From NCBI RefSeq assembly GCF_022829605.1, contig NZ_JAKSYD010000187.1:1-36857 (forward strand): a stretch of DNA of 36,857 nucleotides, given 5' to 3'. Each line of letters opens with the position of its first letter. Within the stretch, counting starts at the first letter, position 1. A program made the translations under genes and the position numbers. The DNA is from Methylobacterium sp. E-065. Its GTDB lineage: Bacteria > Pseudomonadota > Alphaproteobacteria > Rhizobiales > Beijerinckiaceae. The notes beneath the pieces are model-generated. The model saw only the letters and a program-made list of their open reading frames with translations. It had not been told where the DNA came from and made no database searches. Shown piece by piece: positions 1-10,129 of this stretch.

Positions 1-74
<74 letters not shown>

Positions 75-96
75 ACATCACACGATCAGATCAGCA

Positions 97-126
97 AAAG
101 CCCCCGTTCTCCAGAACGGGGGCTTT
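97..126 (+). terminator. Rho-independent-type terminator after tRNA-fMet
   Basis: A perfect 14-bp inverted repeat (97-110 with 113-126) has a 2-nt loop and begins with AAAG and ends with CTTT. It lies 22 nt after the tRNA. The short T run and the flanking A run allow function in either direction, but the only adjacent transcript ending here is the tRNA. Confidence 0.85.
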
Positions 127-307
127 CTGCTGTTCGGAGCCTGCAGGTGCCGACGAGATCAGCTTGGCTGCACTTCGGTTCATCGCTCACGCGGCTTTCG
201 GCGAAGGTGTCGTGGACCTGCCGCAATCCGCCTCGATAGCGTAGGGCTGCAGTGCGCGCGTCCGCTTCGTATCCAGGACCGCGCGCGCCCTCACGTCGGA
301 GCCCTGT

Positions 308-1759
308 ATGCTGATCCGCCTCGCCCTGCCCGCCCTCGTCGCAGCCCTGCTGGCCGCCGGCCCGGCCACGGCTCAGATGGCGCGTACGGAGAGCGCGAAG
401 GAGGGGAGTCCCGGCAAGGCCGTGCCCCTCAGCAAGGCCGACGTGCAGCTGTCCTTCGCCCCCGTGGTGAAGCGCGCCGCGCCTTCGGTGGTGAACGTCT
501 ACGCCTCGCACGTGGACAAGCGTTCCAGCGCGCGCTCCAGCGCCATGGAGGAATTCATGCGCCGCTTCTTCGGCGAGCCGGAGGGTGGCCGCGGCCCCAG
601 GGGCGAGCGGGCGCAGAAGTCGCTGGGCTCCGGCGTTCTGGTCGATGCCGACGGGCTGGTGATCACCAACAACCACGTCATCGACAACATGAACGAGGTG
701 CGAATCGCGCTGGCCGACCGCCGGGAGTTCGAGGCGACGATCGTGATGCGCGACACCCGCACCGACCTCGCGGTGCTGAAGCTCAAGGATGTGCCGAAGG
801 GCCTGGTGCCGATGCCGTTCGGCGATGCCGACGCCCTGGAGGTCGGCGACTTCGTGATGGCGATCGGCAACCCGTTCGGGGTCGGCCAGACGGTGACTCA
901 GGGCATCGTGTCGGCGCTCGCCCGCACCCAGGTCGGCTCGGCGGATTACCAGTACTTCATCCAGACCGACGCGGCGATCAACCCGGGCAATTCCGGCGGC
1001 GCGCTGGTGGACCTGCGCGGCCAATTGGTTGGCATCAACACCGCGATCTATTCGCAATCCGGCGGCAGCCACGGCATCGGCTTCGCGATCCCGGTGGGCA
1101 TGGTCAAGGCGGTGGTCGATGCCGCCCGCGATGGGGCGAGCGTCGTGCGCCGGCCCTGGCTCGGGGCCCGCATCCAGAGCGTGACCCCCGACATCGCCGA
1201 CAGCATGGGCCTCGACCACCCGACCGGCGTGCTGGTGGCGAGCCTGCAGGCCAAGAGCCCGGCCGACGAGGCGGGCCTGAAGCGCGGCGACCTGATCCTG
1301 ACCGTGGACGGCCAGGAGGTGGCCGACCCGGAGGCGTTCGGCTACCGCTTCGCGCTCAAGGGCGTTCAGGGCCAGACCCGGTTCGGGATCCTGCGCGGCA
1401 CGAACCGCCAGACCGTCACCGTCAAGCTGGCGCCCGCGCCGGAGACGCGCCCGCGGGATGCGCTCAAGGTGAAGACCCGCTCGCCGTTCCTGGGCGCCAC
1501 GCTGGTCAACACCTCGCCGGCGGTGGCCGAGGAGATGCAGGTCGATTTTCCGGCGGACGGCGTGGCCGTGATGGCGGTGGACGAGAATTCCGTCGCGGCC
1601 CGGGTCGGGCTGCAGAAGGGCGACCTGATCGTGGCGGTCAACGGCGTGCCCATGGCGGCCACCAAGGATCTCGACCGGGTCACCCGCAACAGCCTCAACG
1701 CCTGGGAGGTCACAATCAACCGCAACGGCGAGGTCATCACCTCGGTGTTCGGCGGCTGA
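308..1759 (+). CDS. degP: Do/DegP-family periplasmic serine protease with two PDZ domains
   Basis: A 483-aa HtrA-type protease/chaperone acting on misfolded envelope proteins. Residues 1-22 form a cleavable signal peptide ending in ATAQ. The trypsin-like domain shows the triad His123 (NNHVID), Asp153 (RTDLAVLKL) and Ser229 (NPGNSGG). Two PDZ domains follow, at about 285-375 and 395-480, and the length fits the family. The ATG at 308 is preceded by GGAG at 298-301. It is the first gene after the tRNA and is co-directional with rarA, 60 bp downstream. DegP, DegQ and MucD cannot be separated from sequence alone, so the symbol is a family label. Confidence 0.95.
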   Translation: MLIRLALPALVAALLAAGPATAQMARTESAKEGSPGKAVPLSKADVQLSFAPVVKRAAPSVVNVYASHVDKRSSARSSAMEEFMRRFFGEPEGGRGPRGERAQKSLGSGVLVDADGLVITNNHVIDNMNEVRIALADRREFEATIVMRDTRTDLAVLKLKDVPKGLVPMPFGDADALEVGDFVMAIGNPFGVGQTVTQGIVSALARTQVGSADYQYFIQTDAAINPGNSGGALVDLRGQLVGINTAIYSQSGGSHGIGFAIPVGMVKAVVDAARDGASVVRRPWLGARIQSVTPDIADSMGLDHPTGVLVASLQAKSPADEAGLKRGDLILTVDGQEVADPEAFGYRFALKGVQGQTRFGILRGTNRQTVTVKLAPAPETRPRDALKVKTRSPFLGATLVNTSPAVAEEMQVDFPADGVAVMAVDENSVAARVGLQKGDLIVAVNGVPMAATKDLDRVTRNSLNAWEVTINRNGEVITSVFGG

Positions 1760-1819
1760 TCCCCTGCCGTCGCGGGCACCCGGCTTGCGCCCCCGCCCAG
1801 GCCCGGTGTTGATGCGCGG

Positions 1820-3163
<1,344 letters not shown>

Positions 3164-3223
3164 CCGGGCTCATCCCATTTCCGGCCGGTGGCTGCGGCCG
3201 CCATCCTTGGGAGCGGAGCCATT

Positions 3224-3688
3224 TCACAGGTCCAGCGGCGCGTTGTCGATCACCTCCTTCATGACGAAGAAGGTCCGGGTCTGGCGCACCCCCGGCAGGC
3301 CGATCAGCGTGGCGCTGTGGAGGCGGTTGAAATCGGCCATGTCGGAGACCCGGATCTTCAGCATGTAGTCGAAGTCGCCGGCCACGAGGTGACAGTCGAG
3401 GAGCACCGGAATCGACCGCATGGCGGTCTCGAACTCCGAAAAGCTCTCGGGTGTGGAGCGGTCGAGCACGACGCCGACAAAGACCAGGGTGCCGCGGCCG
3501 ACCCGGGCCGGATCGATCAAGGCCCGCACCGCCCGCACGAACCCGTCCGTGAACAGCCGCTGGATTCGGCGGTGGCAGGTGGCCGCGCTGGTGCCGACCC
3601 GCTCTGCGATCTCGGCATTGGGCATGCGCCCATCGACCTGCAGCAGCCGCAGGATCTTCTGGTCGATCCGGTCGAGCCCTACGGACAT
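3224..3688 (-). CDS. Lrp/AsnC-family transcriptional regulator, divergent from acdS
   Basis: A 154-aa feast/famine regulator. The N-terminal winged helix starts LDRIDQKILRLLQVDGR, with the recognition helix around residues 30-42 (VGTSAATCHRRIQRL). An AsnC effector-binding beta-alpha domain follows (about 65-148), containing the typical AGDFDYMLK motif. The ATG at 3688 was chosen because the family N-terminus begins there. A longer reading frame upstream is antisense to acdS. In several proteobacteria acdS is controlled by a divergently encoded Lrp protein (AcdR), and the same head-to-head layout occurs here with a 240-bp gap. Control of acdS is therefore inferred, not shown. Confidence 0.93.
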   Translation of the reverse strand: MSVGLDRIDQKILRLLQVDGRMPNAEIAERVGTSAATCHRRIQRLFTDGFVRAVRALIDPARVGRGTLVFVGVVLDRSTPESFSEFETAMRSIPVLLDCHLVAGDFDYMLKIRVSDMADFNRLHSATLIGLPGVRQTRTFFVMKEVIDNAPLDL

Positions 3689-3928
3689 GGTGGATTCTTT
3701 CAGTTTAAACCGTCGATGTGAGACTATCTGCCGTAAATTGCCGCGATGGCGCAAGCAGAAGACATATCTCCGCTCAAGATCGAGAGCACCTTTCATCAAG
3801 GATCGGTTAGTTTCTTGTTGCGCCTCGAAGACGGAGCCGGGCCTTCCAGCCCACCCCGCCTCGGGGCCTCGCTTCAACGCATCCCGGGCCGAGCCCCACG
3901 GGCGCGTCCCGAGACCCGGAGAGACCCG
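3689..3928. promoter_or_regulatory. Divergent intergenic control region between the Lrp-type gene and acdS
   Basis: These 240 bp sit between two divergent starts and must hold both promoters. The left third is AT-richer than its surroundings and contains the 8-bp palindrome GTTTAAAC at 3703-3710, close to the Lrp-type start. A good ribosome-binding site (GGAGAG, 3918-3923) precedes the acdS ATG at 3929. An open frame runs from 3746 into acdS, but its extra 61 residues do not resemble the family. No clear sigma70 boxes were identified. Confidence 0.55.
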
Positions 3929-4939
3929 ATGCTGGACAAATTCGAGCGCTATCCCCTGACCTTCGGCCCGACGCCGATCGAGCCGCTGAAGCGTCTGACC
4001 GCCCATCTCGGCGGCGAGGTTGAGCTCTACGCCAAGCGCGAGGATTGCAATTCGGGCCTCGCCTATGGCGGCAACAAGCTGCGCAAGCTCGAATACATCG
4101 TGCCGGATGCCATCGCGAGCGGCGCCGACACGCTGGTGTCGATCGGCGGCGTGCAGTCGAACCACACCCGCATGGTCGCCGCGGTCGCCGCCAAGATCGG
4201 GATGAAGTGCCGGCTGATCCAAGAGGCCTGGGTGCCCCACGAGGACGCGGTCTACGACCGGGTCGGCAACATCCTGCTGTCGCGGATCATGGGCGCGCAG
4301 ACGCAGCTCGTGGATGACGGGTTCGACATCGGCATCCGCGATTCGTGGAAGCGCGCGCTCGCCGAGGTCGAGGCCGAGGGCGGCAAGCCCTACGCGATCC
4401 CGGCCGGCGCCTCGGTGCACAAGTTCGGCGGGCTCGGCTATGTCGCCTTTGCCGAGGAAGTCCGGAAGCAGGAGGCCGAGATGGGCCTGCGCTTCGATTA
4501 CGTGGTGGTCTGCACCGTCACCGGCTCGACCCATGCCGGCATGCTGGTGGGCTTCTCGGCCGACGGGCGCGCCCGCAACGTCATCGGCATCGACGCCTCC
4601 TGCACCCCGGCCCAGACCAAGGCCCAGGTCCTCGAAATCGCGCAGAACACCGCCGCCCTGGTCGGCGCGGGTGACATCGTGGCCGACGACGTGGTGCTCA
4701 ACGAGGATTACGCCTACCCGGTCTACGGCGTGCCCTCGCAGGAGACCGTGGAGGCGATCCGGCTCTCGGCCCGGCTCGAGGCGATGATCACCGACCCGGT
4801 CTACGAGGGGAAGTCGATGCAGGGCATGATCGACCTCGTGAAGAAGGGCTTCTTCCCGAAGGGTTCGAAGGTGCTCTACGCCCATCTCGGCGGCGCCCCG
4901 GCGTTGAACGGCTACAGCTACACGTTCCGCAACGGCTGA
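3929..4939 (+). CDS. acdS: 1-aminocyclopropane-1-carboxylate (ACC) deaminase
   Basis: A 336-aa PLP enzyme that cleaves ACC, the plant ethylene precursor, to 2-oxobutyrate and ammonia. The PLP lysine is Lys50 (GGNKLRK). The SNHTR segment supplies the conserved serine. The two residues that separate true ACC deaminases from D-cysteine desulfhydrases are both of the deaminase type: Glu293 (DPVYEGKS) and Leu320 (YAHLGGAPAL). The start at 3929 gives the family N-terminus (FERYPLTFGPTPI) and has a GGAGAG site 5 nt upstream. Its divergent Lrp-type neighbour fits the AcdR arrangement. Expected to be cytoplasmic. Confidence 0.97.
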   Translation: MLDKFERYPLTFGPTPIEPLKRLTAHLGGEVELYAKREDCNSGLAYGGNKLRKLEYIVPDAIASGADTLVSIGGVQSNHTRMVAAVAAKIGMKCRLIQEAWVPHEDAVYDRVGNILLSRIMGAQTQLVDDGFDIGIRDSWKRALAEVEAEGGKPYAIPAGASVHKFGGLGYVAFAEEVRKQEAEMGLRFDYVVVCTVTGSTHAGMLVGFSADGRARNVIGIDASCTPAQTKAQVLEIAQNTAALVGAGDIVADDVVLNEDYAYPVYGVPSQETVEAIRLSARLEAMITDPVYEGKSMQGMIDLVKKGFFPKGSKVLYAHLGGAPALNGYSYTFRNG

Positions 4940-5073
4940 GGCGGATCGGCCAGCTCCCATCCATCCGCCTGCGCCGCATTTCGGCACCGCAGGATCAGGG
5001 GAGGGTGGGAGCAGCGACTCTGGCGTGTGGTCCCCTATATGGCGGCGCGGGACCCGCACCGGAGACAGCAGGG

Positions 5074-6861
5074 ATGATCGCACCGGCACCGGCACGCGCG
5101 CTGCTCCTGGCCAGCCTGCTCGCCTTCGGCAGCCCCTTCGGCGCCCCCCCGGCCCGGGCCGCCTCGGGTCCGGCCGTGGAGGGTGAGAACGGGATGGTTG
5201 TCTCGTCCCAGCGCCTCGCCTCGCAGGTGGGCACCGATATCCTGAGGGCCGGCGGCAACGCCGTCGACGCCGCGGTGGCGGTGGCCTACGCAGAAGCGGT
5301 GGTGAACCCGTGCTGCGGCAATCTCGGCGGCGGCGGCTTCCTGGTGCTGCACGCAGCCGACGGCCGGAGCCGCTTCATCAATTTCCGCGAGACCGCCCCG
5401 GCGGCCGCAACGCGCGACATGTATCTCGACGCCGCCGGCAACGTCGTGACGGGTGCGAGCCTGCGCGGCTGGAAGGCGGCCGGCGTGCCGGGGACCGTAC
5501 TCGGCCTCAACACCGCGCTCGCCCAGTACGGGACCCTGCCGCTGGCCCAGGTGATGGCGCCGGCGATCGCGCTGGCCCGGGACGGGTTCGTGCTGACCCG
5601 GGGCGACACCGACATCCTCGAATCCGGTACGAAGCTGTTCGCCGCGCAAGCAAACGTCGCCCGCATCTTCCTGCGCCCGGACGGCAGTCCCTGGCGGCCT
5701 GGCGACCGGCTTGTCCAGGCCGACCTCGCCCGCACCCTCCAGGCCATCGCCGAGCGCGGCGCGGATGCGTTCTACAAGGGCGCGATCCCGGCAGCCGTAG
5801 AGGCGGCCTCCCGGGCGGGCGGCGGCCTGCTGAATGCGGCCGACTTCGCCGCCTACACGGTGACGGAGTCCGAGCCGCTGACCTGCCGCTACCGGGGCGC
5901 CACGATCCTGTCGGCGCCCCCGCCCTCGTCCGGCGGCGTCACGCTCTGCGAAATTCTCGGCATCCTCGATAGCTACGACCTGCCGGCGGCCGGGTTCAAC
6001 TCCGCCCGGAGCGTGCACCTGATGGTCGAGGCGATGCGGCGCGCCTATGCCGACCGCAACCTGCTGCTCGGCGACCCGGCCTTCGTGGCGAATCCGGTCG
6101 CCCAGCTCCTGTCACCGGCCTACTTGGACAAGCTCCGGGCCTCGATCCAGCCGGACCGAGCGACCCCATCGGCCGAGATCCGCCCGGATCCGGGCCTGGA
6201 GACCCACGAGCGGGCCGAGACCACCCACATCTCGGTCATGGACCGGGCCGGCAACGCGGCCTCGCTCACCTACACGATCAACGGCTATTTCGGCGCCGGG
6301 GTGATCGCGGGCGACACGGGGTTCTTGCTGAACGACGAAATGGACGACTTCACGGTCAAGACCGGGGTGCCGAACCTGTTCGGCCTCGTGCAGGGCACGA
6401 AGAACGCGATCCAGCCGGGTAAGCGCCCGCTCTCCTCGATGGCGCCCACGATCGTGCTGCGCGACGGCAAGGTCGCGCTGGTGGCGGGCTCGCCGGGGGG
6501 CTCGCGGATCATCACGATCAACGCGCAGACGCTGATCAACATGCTCGATTTCGGCATGGAGCCGCAGGCGGCGGTGGATGCCCCACGCATCCACCACCAA
6601 TGGCTGCCCGACACGGTCTACGCCGAGCCCTTCGCGCTCTCGGCGGATACGAAAAGCATTCTGCGTGGCATGGGCCACACGATCGTCGAGCAGAAGCCCT
6701 GGGGGGCGGAGGAGCTGATCGCGGTGCGCGCCGCCACGCCCGACGCCCCGGAGGCTGCCTCCTCGGGCAACGACGCCTCGCGCACGGGGCGGATGCGGCC
6801 GGGGCTGCTCTACGGCGCCAACGACAACCGGAGACCCGCCGGGGCGGCGGTGGGCGAGTAA
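5074..6861 (+). CDS. ggt: Gamma-glutamyltransferase (glutathione hydrolase), periplasmic
   Basis: A 595-aa precursor. The signal peptide covers about residues 1-31 (ALLLASLLAF core, PARAAS end). The autocatalytic cleavage site lies between Glu382 and Thr383, in ETTHISVMD, and Thr383 becomes the N-terminal nucleophile of the small subunit. The LSSMAPTIVL and GSPGGSRIITI motifs of the substrate pocket are present, as is RIHHQWLPD near the C-terminus. The start at 5074 is preceded by GGAG (5061-5064); an upstream in-frame ATG at 5005 lacks a signal-peptide-like start. It degrades glutathione and other gamma-glutamyl compounds. It is probably a single transcription unit, ending at a hairpin cluster shared with purD. 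Confidence 0.95.
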   Translation: MIAPAPARALLLASLLAFGSPFGAPPARAASGPAVEGENGMVVSSQRLASQVGTDILRAGGNAVDAAVAVAYAEAVVNPCCGNLGGGGFLVLHAADGRSRFINFRETAPAAATRDMYLDAAGNVVTGASLRGWKAAGVPGTVLGLNTALAQYGTLPLAQVMAPAIALARDGFVLTRGDTDILESGTKLFAAQANVARIFLRPDGSPWRPGDRLVQADLARTLQAIAERGADAFYKGAIPAAVEAASRAGGGLLNAADFAAYTVTESEPLTCRYRGATILSAPPPSSGGVTLCEILGILDSYDLPAAGFNSARSVHLMVEAMRRAYADRNLLLGDPAFVANPVAQLLSPAYLDKLRASIQPDRATPSAEIRPDPGLETHERAETTHISVMDRAGNAASLTYTINGYFGAGVIAGDTGFLLNDEMDDFTVKTGVPNLFGLVQGTKNAIQPGKRPLSSMAPTIVLRDGKVALVAGSPGGSRIITINAQTLINMLDFGMEPQAAVDAPRIHHQWLPDTVYAEPFALSADTKSILRGMGHTIVEQKPWGAEELIAVRAATPDAPEAASSGNDASRTGRMRPGLLYGANDNRRPAGAAVGE

Positions 6862-6868
6862 CGGGTTC

Positions 6869-6977
6869 CCAAAGGGCTCTGCCCTTTGGCGGGGTTTGGG
6901 GCGGAGCCCCGATGGCGGGCTTCGCCCCAAACCCCGCAGGGCTCTGCCCTGCACCCGCAAAAGGTCGACGACCTTTT
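6869..6977. repeat. Palindromic repeat cluster A (four hairpins) between ggt and purD
   Basis: Four perfect inverted repeats follow one another: CCAAAGGGC-TCT-GCCCTTTGG (6869-6889); a 15-bp stem (6889-6903 with 6923-6937) around a 19-nt loop; GCAGGGC-TCT-GCCCTGC (6936-6952); and AAAAGGTCG-A-CGACCTTTT (6959-6977). The modules recur at 11416-11463 and 12534-12661. The cluster fills the gap between two convergent genes, so it could end transcription in both directions as well as being a dispersed repeat. Confidence 0.85.
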
Positions 6978-6991
6978 GAAACCGGGACTTT

Positions 6992-8266
6992 TCAGCCCTG
7001 TCCGGCTTCGCGCGCCACGGCCCGGAAGCCGATGTCGCGCCGGCAGAACCCTTCCGGCCAGTCGATCCGGGCCACCGCCGCGTAGGCGCGATTCTTGGCA
7101 TCGGTGACACTGTCGCCCAGCGCGGTGATCGCCAGCACCCGGCCGCCATCGGCCAGCAGATGACCGTTCTCGGCCCGGGTTCCGGCCTGGAAGACGAACA
7201 CGCCGTCGCCCTCGGCTTCCTCGACACCCCGGATCACGGAACCGCGCACCACGGCCCCCGGATAGCCGGCCGCCGCCATCACCACGGTGAGGGCGGCCCG
7301 ATGGGTGTCGAATTCCAGGCTGACCCCGGAGAGGTCGCCGTCGCAGGCCGAGAGCAGCGCCGGCACGAGGTCGGAGGCGAGGCGCGGCATCAGCACCTGT
7401 GCCTCGGGATCGCCGAAGCGGGTGTTGTACTCGATGAGCTTCGGGCCGTCCGCGGTGAGCATCAGGCCGGCATAGAGGATGCCGGTGAACGGGCAGCCAC
7501 GCGCGCGCATGCCGGCGAGCGTCGGGGCAATGATCTCGGCCATGACCCGGGCCTCGATCTCCGGAGTGACGACCCGGGCCGGGGAATAGGCGCCCATGCC
7601 GCCGGTGTTCGGGCCGCGGTCGTCGTCGAACACGCGCTTGTGGTCCTGTGCGGTGCCGAGGGAGATCGCCCGGGTGCCGTCGCACAGCGCGAAGAAGCTG
7701 GCCTCCTCGCCGAACAGGCATTCCTCGACCACCACCTCGGCGCCCGGATCTTCGAACAGCGACGCCAGGGCGTCCTCGGCCTGGTCCAGGGTCTCGGCGA
7801 CGGTGACGCCCTTGCCGGCGGCGAGCCCGTCGGCCTTCACGACGATCGGAGCGCCCTGCTGCCGGACATAGGTCAGGGCCGGCTCCAGCGCCGTGAAGCG
7901 CGCGAAGGCGGCGGTGGGGATGCCGCAGGCGGCGCAGAGATCCTTGGTGAAACCCTTCGAGCCCTCGAGCCGGGCGGCGTCGCGGGTCGGGCCGAAGGCG
8001 CGGATCCCGGCGGCCTTCAGATCATCGACCAGCCCGGCGACCAGGGGCGCCTCGGGGCCGACCACCACGAGGCCGATCGATTCCGAAGCACAGAAGGCAG
8101 CGATCGCGGCGTGATCCGAGATCGTCAGGTCCGTTCGGTTGGTCCCGTGCCGGGCGGTGCCCGGATTGCCGGGTGCGGTGAACAGCCGGCTGCAGAGCGG
8201 GCTCTGAGCCAGTCGCCAAGCCAGGGCGTGCTCGCGGCCGCCGGAGCCGATCAGCAGGATATTCAT
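6992..8266 (-). CDS. purD: Phosphoribosylamine-glycine ligase (GAR synthetase)
   Basis: A 424-aa ATP-grasp enzyme catalysing the second step of purine synthesis, ATP-dependent joining of glycine to phosphoribosylamine. The N-terminus MNILLIGSGGREHALAW is diagnostic. The ATP-grasp region includes IVVKADGLAAGKGV, EEASFFALCDG and the metal-binding end of the domain, LIEYNTRFGDPEAQ. Length matches the single-function bacterial enzyme. The ATG at 8266 has only a weak ribosome-binding site. The last residues (AREAGQG) are variable. It stands apart from other pur genes and converges on ggt. Confidence 0.97.
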   Translation of the reverse strand: MNILLIGSGGREHALAWRLAQSPLCSRLFTAPGNPGTARHGTNRTDLTISDHAAIAAFCASESIGLVVVGPEAPLVAGLVDDLKAAGIRAFGPTRDAARLEGSKGFTKDLCAACGIPTAAFARFTALEPALTYVRQQGAPIVVKADGLAAGKGVTVAETLDQAEDALASLFEDPGAEVVVEECLFGEEASFFALCDGTRAISLGTAQDHKRVFDDDRGPNTGGMGAYSPARVVTPEIEARVMAEIIAPTLAGMRARGCPFTGILYAGLMLTADGPKLIEYNTRFGDPEAQVLMPRLASDLVPALLSACDGDLSGVSLEFDTHRAALTVVMAAAGYPGAVVRGSVIRGVEEAEGDGVFVFQAGTRAENGHLLADGGRVLAITALGDSVTDAKNRAYAAVARIDWPEGFCRRDIGFRAVAREAGQG

Positions 8267-8308
8267 GCGTACGCCACCATGGGCCCAGGTTCTGGGCGAA
8301 GCCGGCGG

Positions 8309-8340
8309 GCGGGGAAAGGTTTTTTTCGGACTTTCCCCGC
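8309..8340. other. Stable hairpin between purD and the small secreted protein gene
   Basis: A perfect 10-bp stem (GCGGGGAAAG, 8309-8318, with CTTTCCCCGC, 8331-8340) encloses a 12-nt loop with a run of seven T on the plus strand. It lies 22 nt after the stop of the gene at 8363 and 42 nt before the purD start on the minus strand. There is no T run after the stem, so a classical terminator is not evident. It may act as an RNA 3' end or in the purD leader. Confidence 0.6.
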
Positions 8341-8362
8341 TCTGCGCAGGTATCCCGGCCGC

Positions 8363-8689
8363 TCAGCAGCCGGTGCATACACTCGTGTTGATGCCGCCGC
8401 CCCGCCGGACGAGGCCATGGGTGCCGGGCTGGCGCACGCCAGGGTGCCCGCCATAGACGCCCCGGTAGGGCAGGACCGGCCCGAAGGGCTCGAACTGGAC
8501 GTTGCGTTGGATCGACTGATTCAACGTGTTGAAATCCGTGACCCGCTGCTGGTTGAGCGTGCGGATCTGACTCTGCAGGGCGAACGAGGCGTTGGCCGCG
8601 TTCGGATCGTTCTGCTGCACCTGGGCCCGGGCCGTGCCCGCCGGGAGGGCGAGCGCCAGGACGAGGAGCGCGCGGGATGCGGCGCGCAT
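8363..8689 (-). CDS. Small secreted protein of unknown function
   Basis: A 108-aa protein with a signal peptide of about 23 residues (RALLVLALALPAGTARAQ). The mature part is Gln/Asn-rich (SQIRTLNQQRVTDFNTLNQS), amphipathic and possibly helical, then Gly/Pro-rich, ending in CTGC. The ATG at 8689 was chosen because GGAGAG sits 5 nt upstream and the signal peptide begins there; the longer open frame to 8776 has no such support. It lies 73 nt downstream of the oxalate decarboxylase gene on the same strand, so cotranscription is possible. The family is not recognised. Confidence 0.75.
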   Translation of the reverse strand: MRAASRALLVLALALPAGTARAQVQQNDPNAANASFALQSQIRTLNQQRVTDFNTLNQSIQRNVQFEPFGPVLPYRGVYGGHPGVRQPGTHGLVRRGGGINTSVCTGC

Positions 8690-8762
8690 GAGGCTCTCCG
8701 TAAGAGGGACCGATCTATCTCTACGGTCGACGTATTGAAGTCGCGCCAAGTTCCGGGGCGCG

Positions 8763-9986
8763 TCAACCCGGCACAACCGGTGATTTAGTCTCGGGCAGGG
8801 CCTCGACCTGCTTGGGATCCAGGCCGGTATGGGCCTGCACCAGGGGATGGGGCGTCAGCGCCAGCCACTGGGTCAGCGAGATGTCGGCGTAGCGCGGGCT
8901 CTTGAACATCTCCAGGAAGGTCAGCACCGTGTCGCCGGTGTTCTCGATGTAGTGGCCCATGGCGAAGGGCACGTAGCCGACGTCGCCGGCCTGATAGTCG
9001 AAGGTGCGGGCCTTCGATTCCGAGCCGAACACGGTCATCCGGCCCTTGCCCGACAGGTAATACTGCCACTCGTCGCTGTTGGGGTGCCAGTGCAGCTCGC
9101 GCAGCCCCCCGGGCTCGACCTCGACCAGAGCCGCCGCGATTGTGACCGAGGCCGGGAACACCGTGGAGTCGGTGATGCGCACGCGGCCGCCCTTGGTGCG
9201 GACCGGCTCCTGCGCCAGCATCCGATGACTGAATGTTTTCGGGATCTCGCCGGCACCGCCCATCTTGTCGGCAGCCAGCGGCCCCGGATTCGGGCCGGGA
9301 AAGATATAAAGCTCTTTCTGCGGGATCTTGGCGAAGGCACTCTCCGGCAAGCCGAAATTCTTGGCCAGGATGTCGGTCGGCGTGTGCGCCAGCCAGTCGG
9401 TCAGCAGGAAGGTGGAATCCTCCGAGAAGGCACCGTCGTCGAACACGAGCAGGAACTCGCAGCCGTCGACCCCGTCGGCGGAAAGCCCCTGGATCGAATG
9501 CGGGATGCCGCCGGGGAAGTACCAGAGGTCGCCCGGGCCGACATCGTCCGCGAAGGTGCGCCCGTCCTGATCGACCGCGGTGATCCGGGCCTTCCCCTTG
9601 ATCATGTAGGACCACTCGGCTTCCTTGTGCCAGTGCATCTCGCGGACCACGCCGGCCTTGAGCCGCATGTTGACCCCGGCCATGGCCTTCGAGATCGGCA
9701 ATTCGCGGATCGTGGTCTGGCGCGCCCAGCCGCCCTCCTCCAGCCGCATGTGGCTGTCGGCGAAGGACCATTTCAGGTTCGGCATCGTGCCGTGGTCGGT
9801 GGCGGGCGGGGCGAGGGTGAAGGGCTCCTCGGCGGCCCGCGGCAGGTTGCGCGGTCCCAGGATGTCGGCGCCCTTCGTGCCGCGCGCGGGCACAGGACCC
9901 GATGGGCCGGAGGATTGCGCGGCCGCGGGCGACGCCATCATCGCGCCGCCGGCGGCGATGATGGCGCGCCTGGAAATCTCGGTCAT
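8763..9986 (-). CDS. oxdC: Bicupin oxalate decarboxylase with Tat-type export signal
   Basis: A 407-aa Mn-dependent enzyme converting oxalate to formate and CO2. Each cupin shows a full metal site: His118, His120, Glu124 and His163 in the first, and His299, His301, Glu306 and His345 in the second. The lid over the N-terminal site reads S188-E-D-S-T192. In the Bacillus enzyme the equivalent SENST, with its Glu, favours decarboxylase over oxidase activity. The N-terminus has a twin-arginine motif (SRRAII) and a hydrophobic stretch ending ASPAAAQ, so export as a folded protein is likely. The formate released could feed methylotrophic formate oxidation (inference). Confidence 0.93.
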   Translation of the reverse strand: MTEISRRAIIAAGGAMMASPAAAQSSGPSGPVPARGTKGADILGPRNLPRAAEEPFTLAPPATDHGTMPNLKWSFADSHMRLEEGGWARQTTIRELPISKAMAGVNMRLKAGVVREMHWHKEAEWSYMIKGKARITAVDQDGRTFADDVGPGDLWYFPGGIPHSIQGLSADGVDGCEFLLVFDDGAFSEDSTFLLTDWLAHTPTDILAKNFGLPESAFAKIPQKELYIFPGPNPGPLAADKMGGAGEIPKTFSHRMLAQEPVRTKGGRVRITDSTVFPASVTIAAALVEVEPGGLRELHWHPNSDEWQYYLSGKGRMTVFGSESKARTFDYQAGDVGYVPFAMGHYIENTGDTVLTFLEMFKSPRYADISLTQWLALTPHPLVQAHTGLDPKQVEALPETKSPVVPG

Positions 9987-10129
9987 CGTGGATCGGTCCC
10001 TGGTGTCTGGGAGGGAAACCGAACACGGGATCCGAGGATCCGGGCCTGATCGTGCAGTGCGGCATCTCGCCCGGACCCGGTCAGCGGACTATGTGTTGAC
10101 GGCAGTGCTGGGCGCGACCCGAGGGCAGG

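Noticed and set aside
3746..3928. 61-residue N-terminal extension of ACC deaminase
   Set aside because: The extension is not part of the family fold. The ATG at 3929 has a good ribosome site, and the extension runs through the divergent control region.
4940..4969. GGCGGAT/ATCCGCC inverted repeat directly after acdS as a terminator
   Set aside because: Only 7 pairs with a 16-nt loop and no T run, too weak to annotate.
3689..5095. Long N-terminal extension of the Lrp-type regulator across acdS
   Set aside because: It is antisense to acdS. The winged-helix start fixes the gene at 3688.
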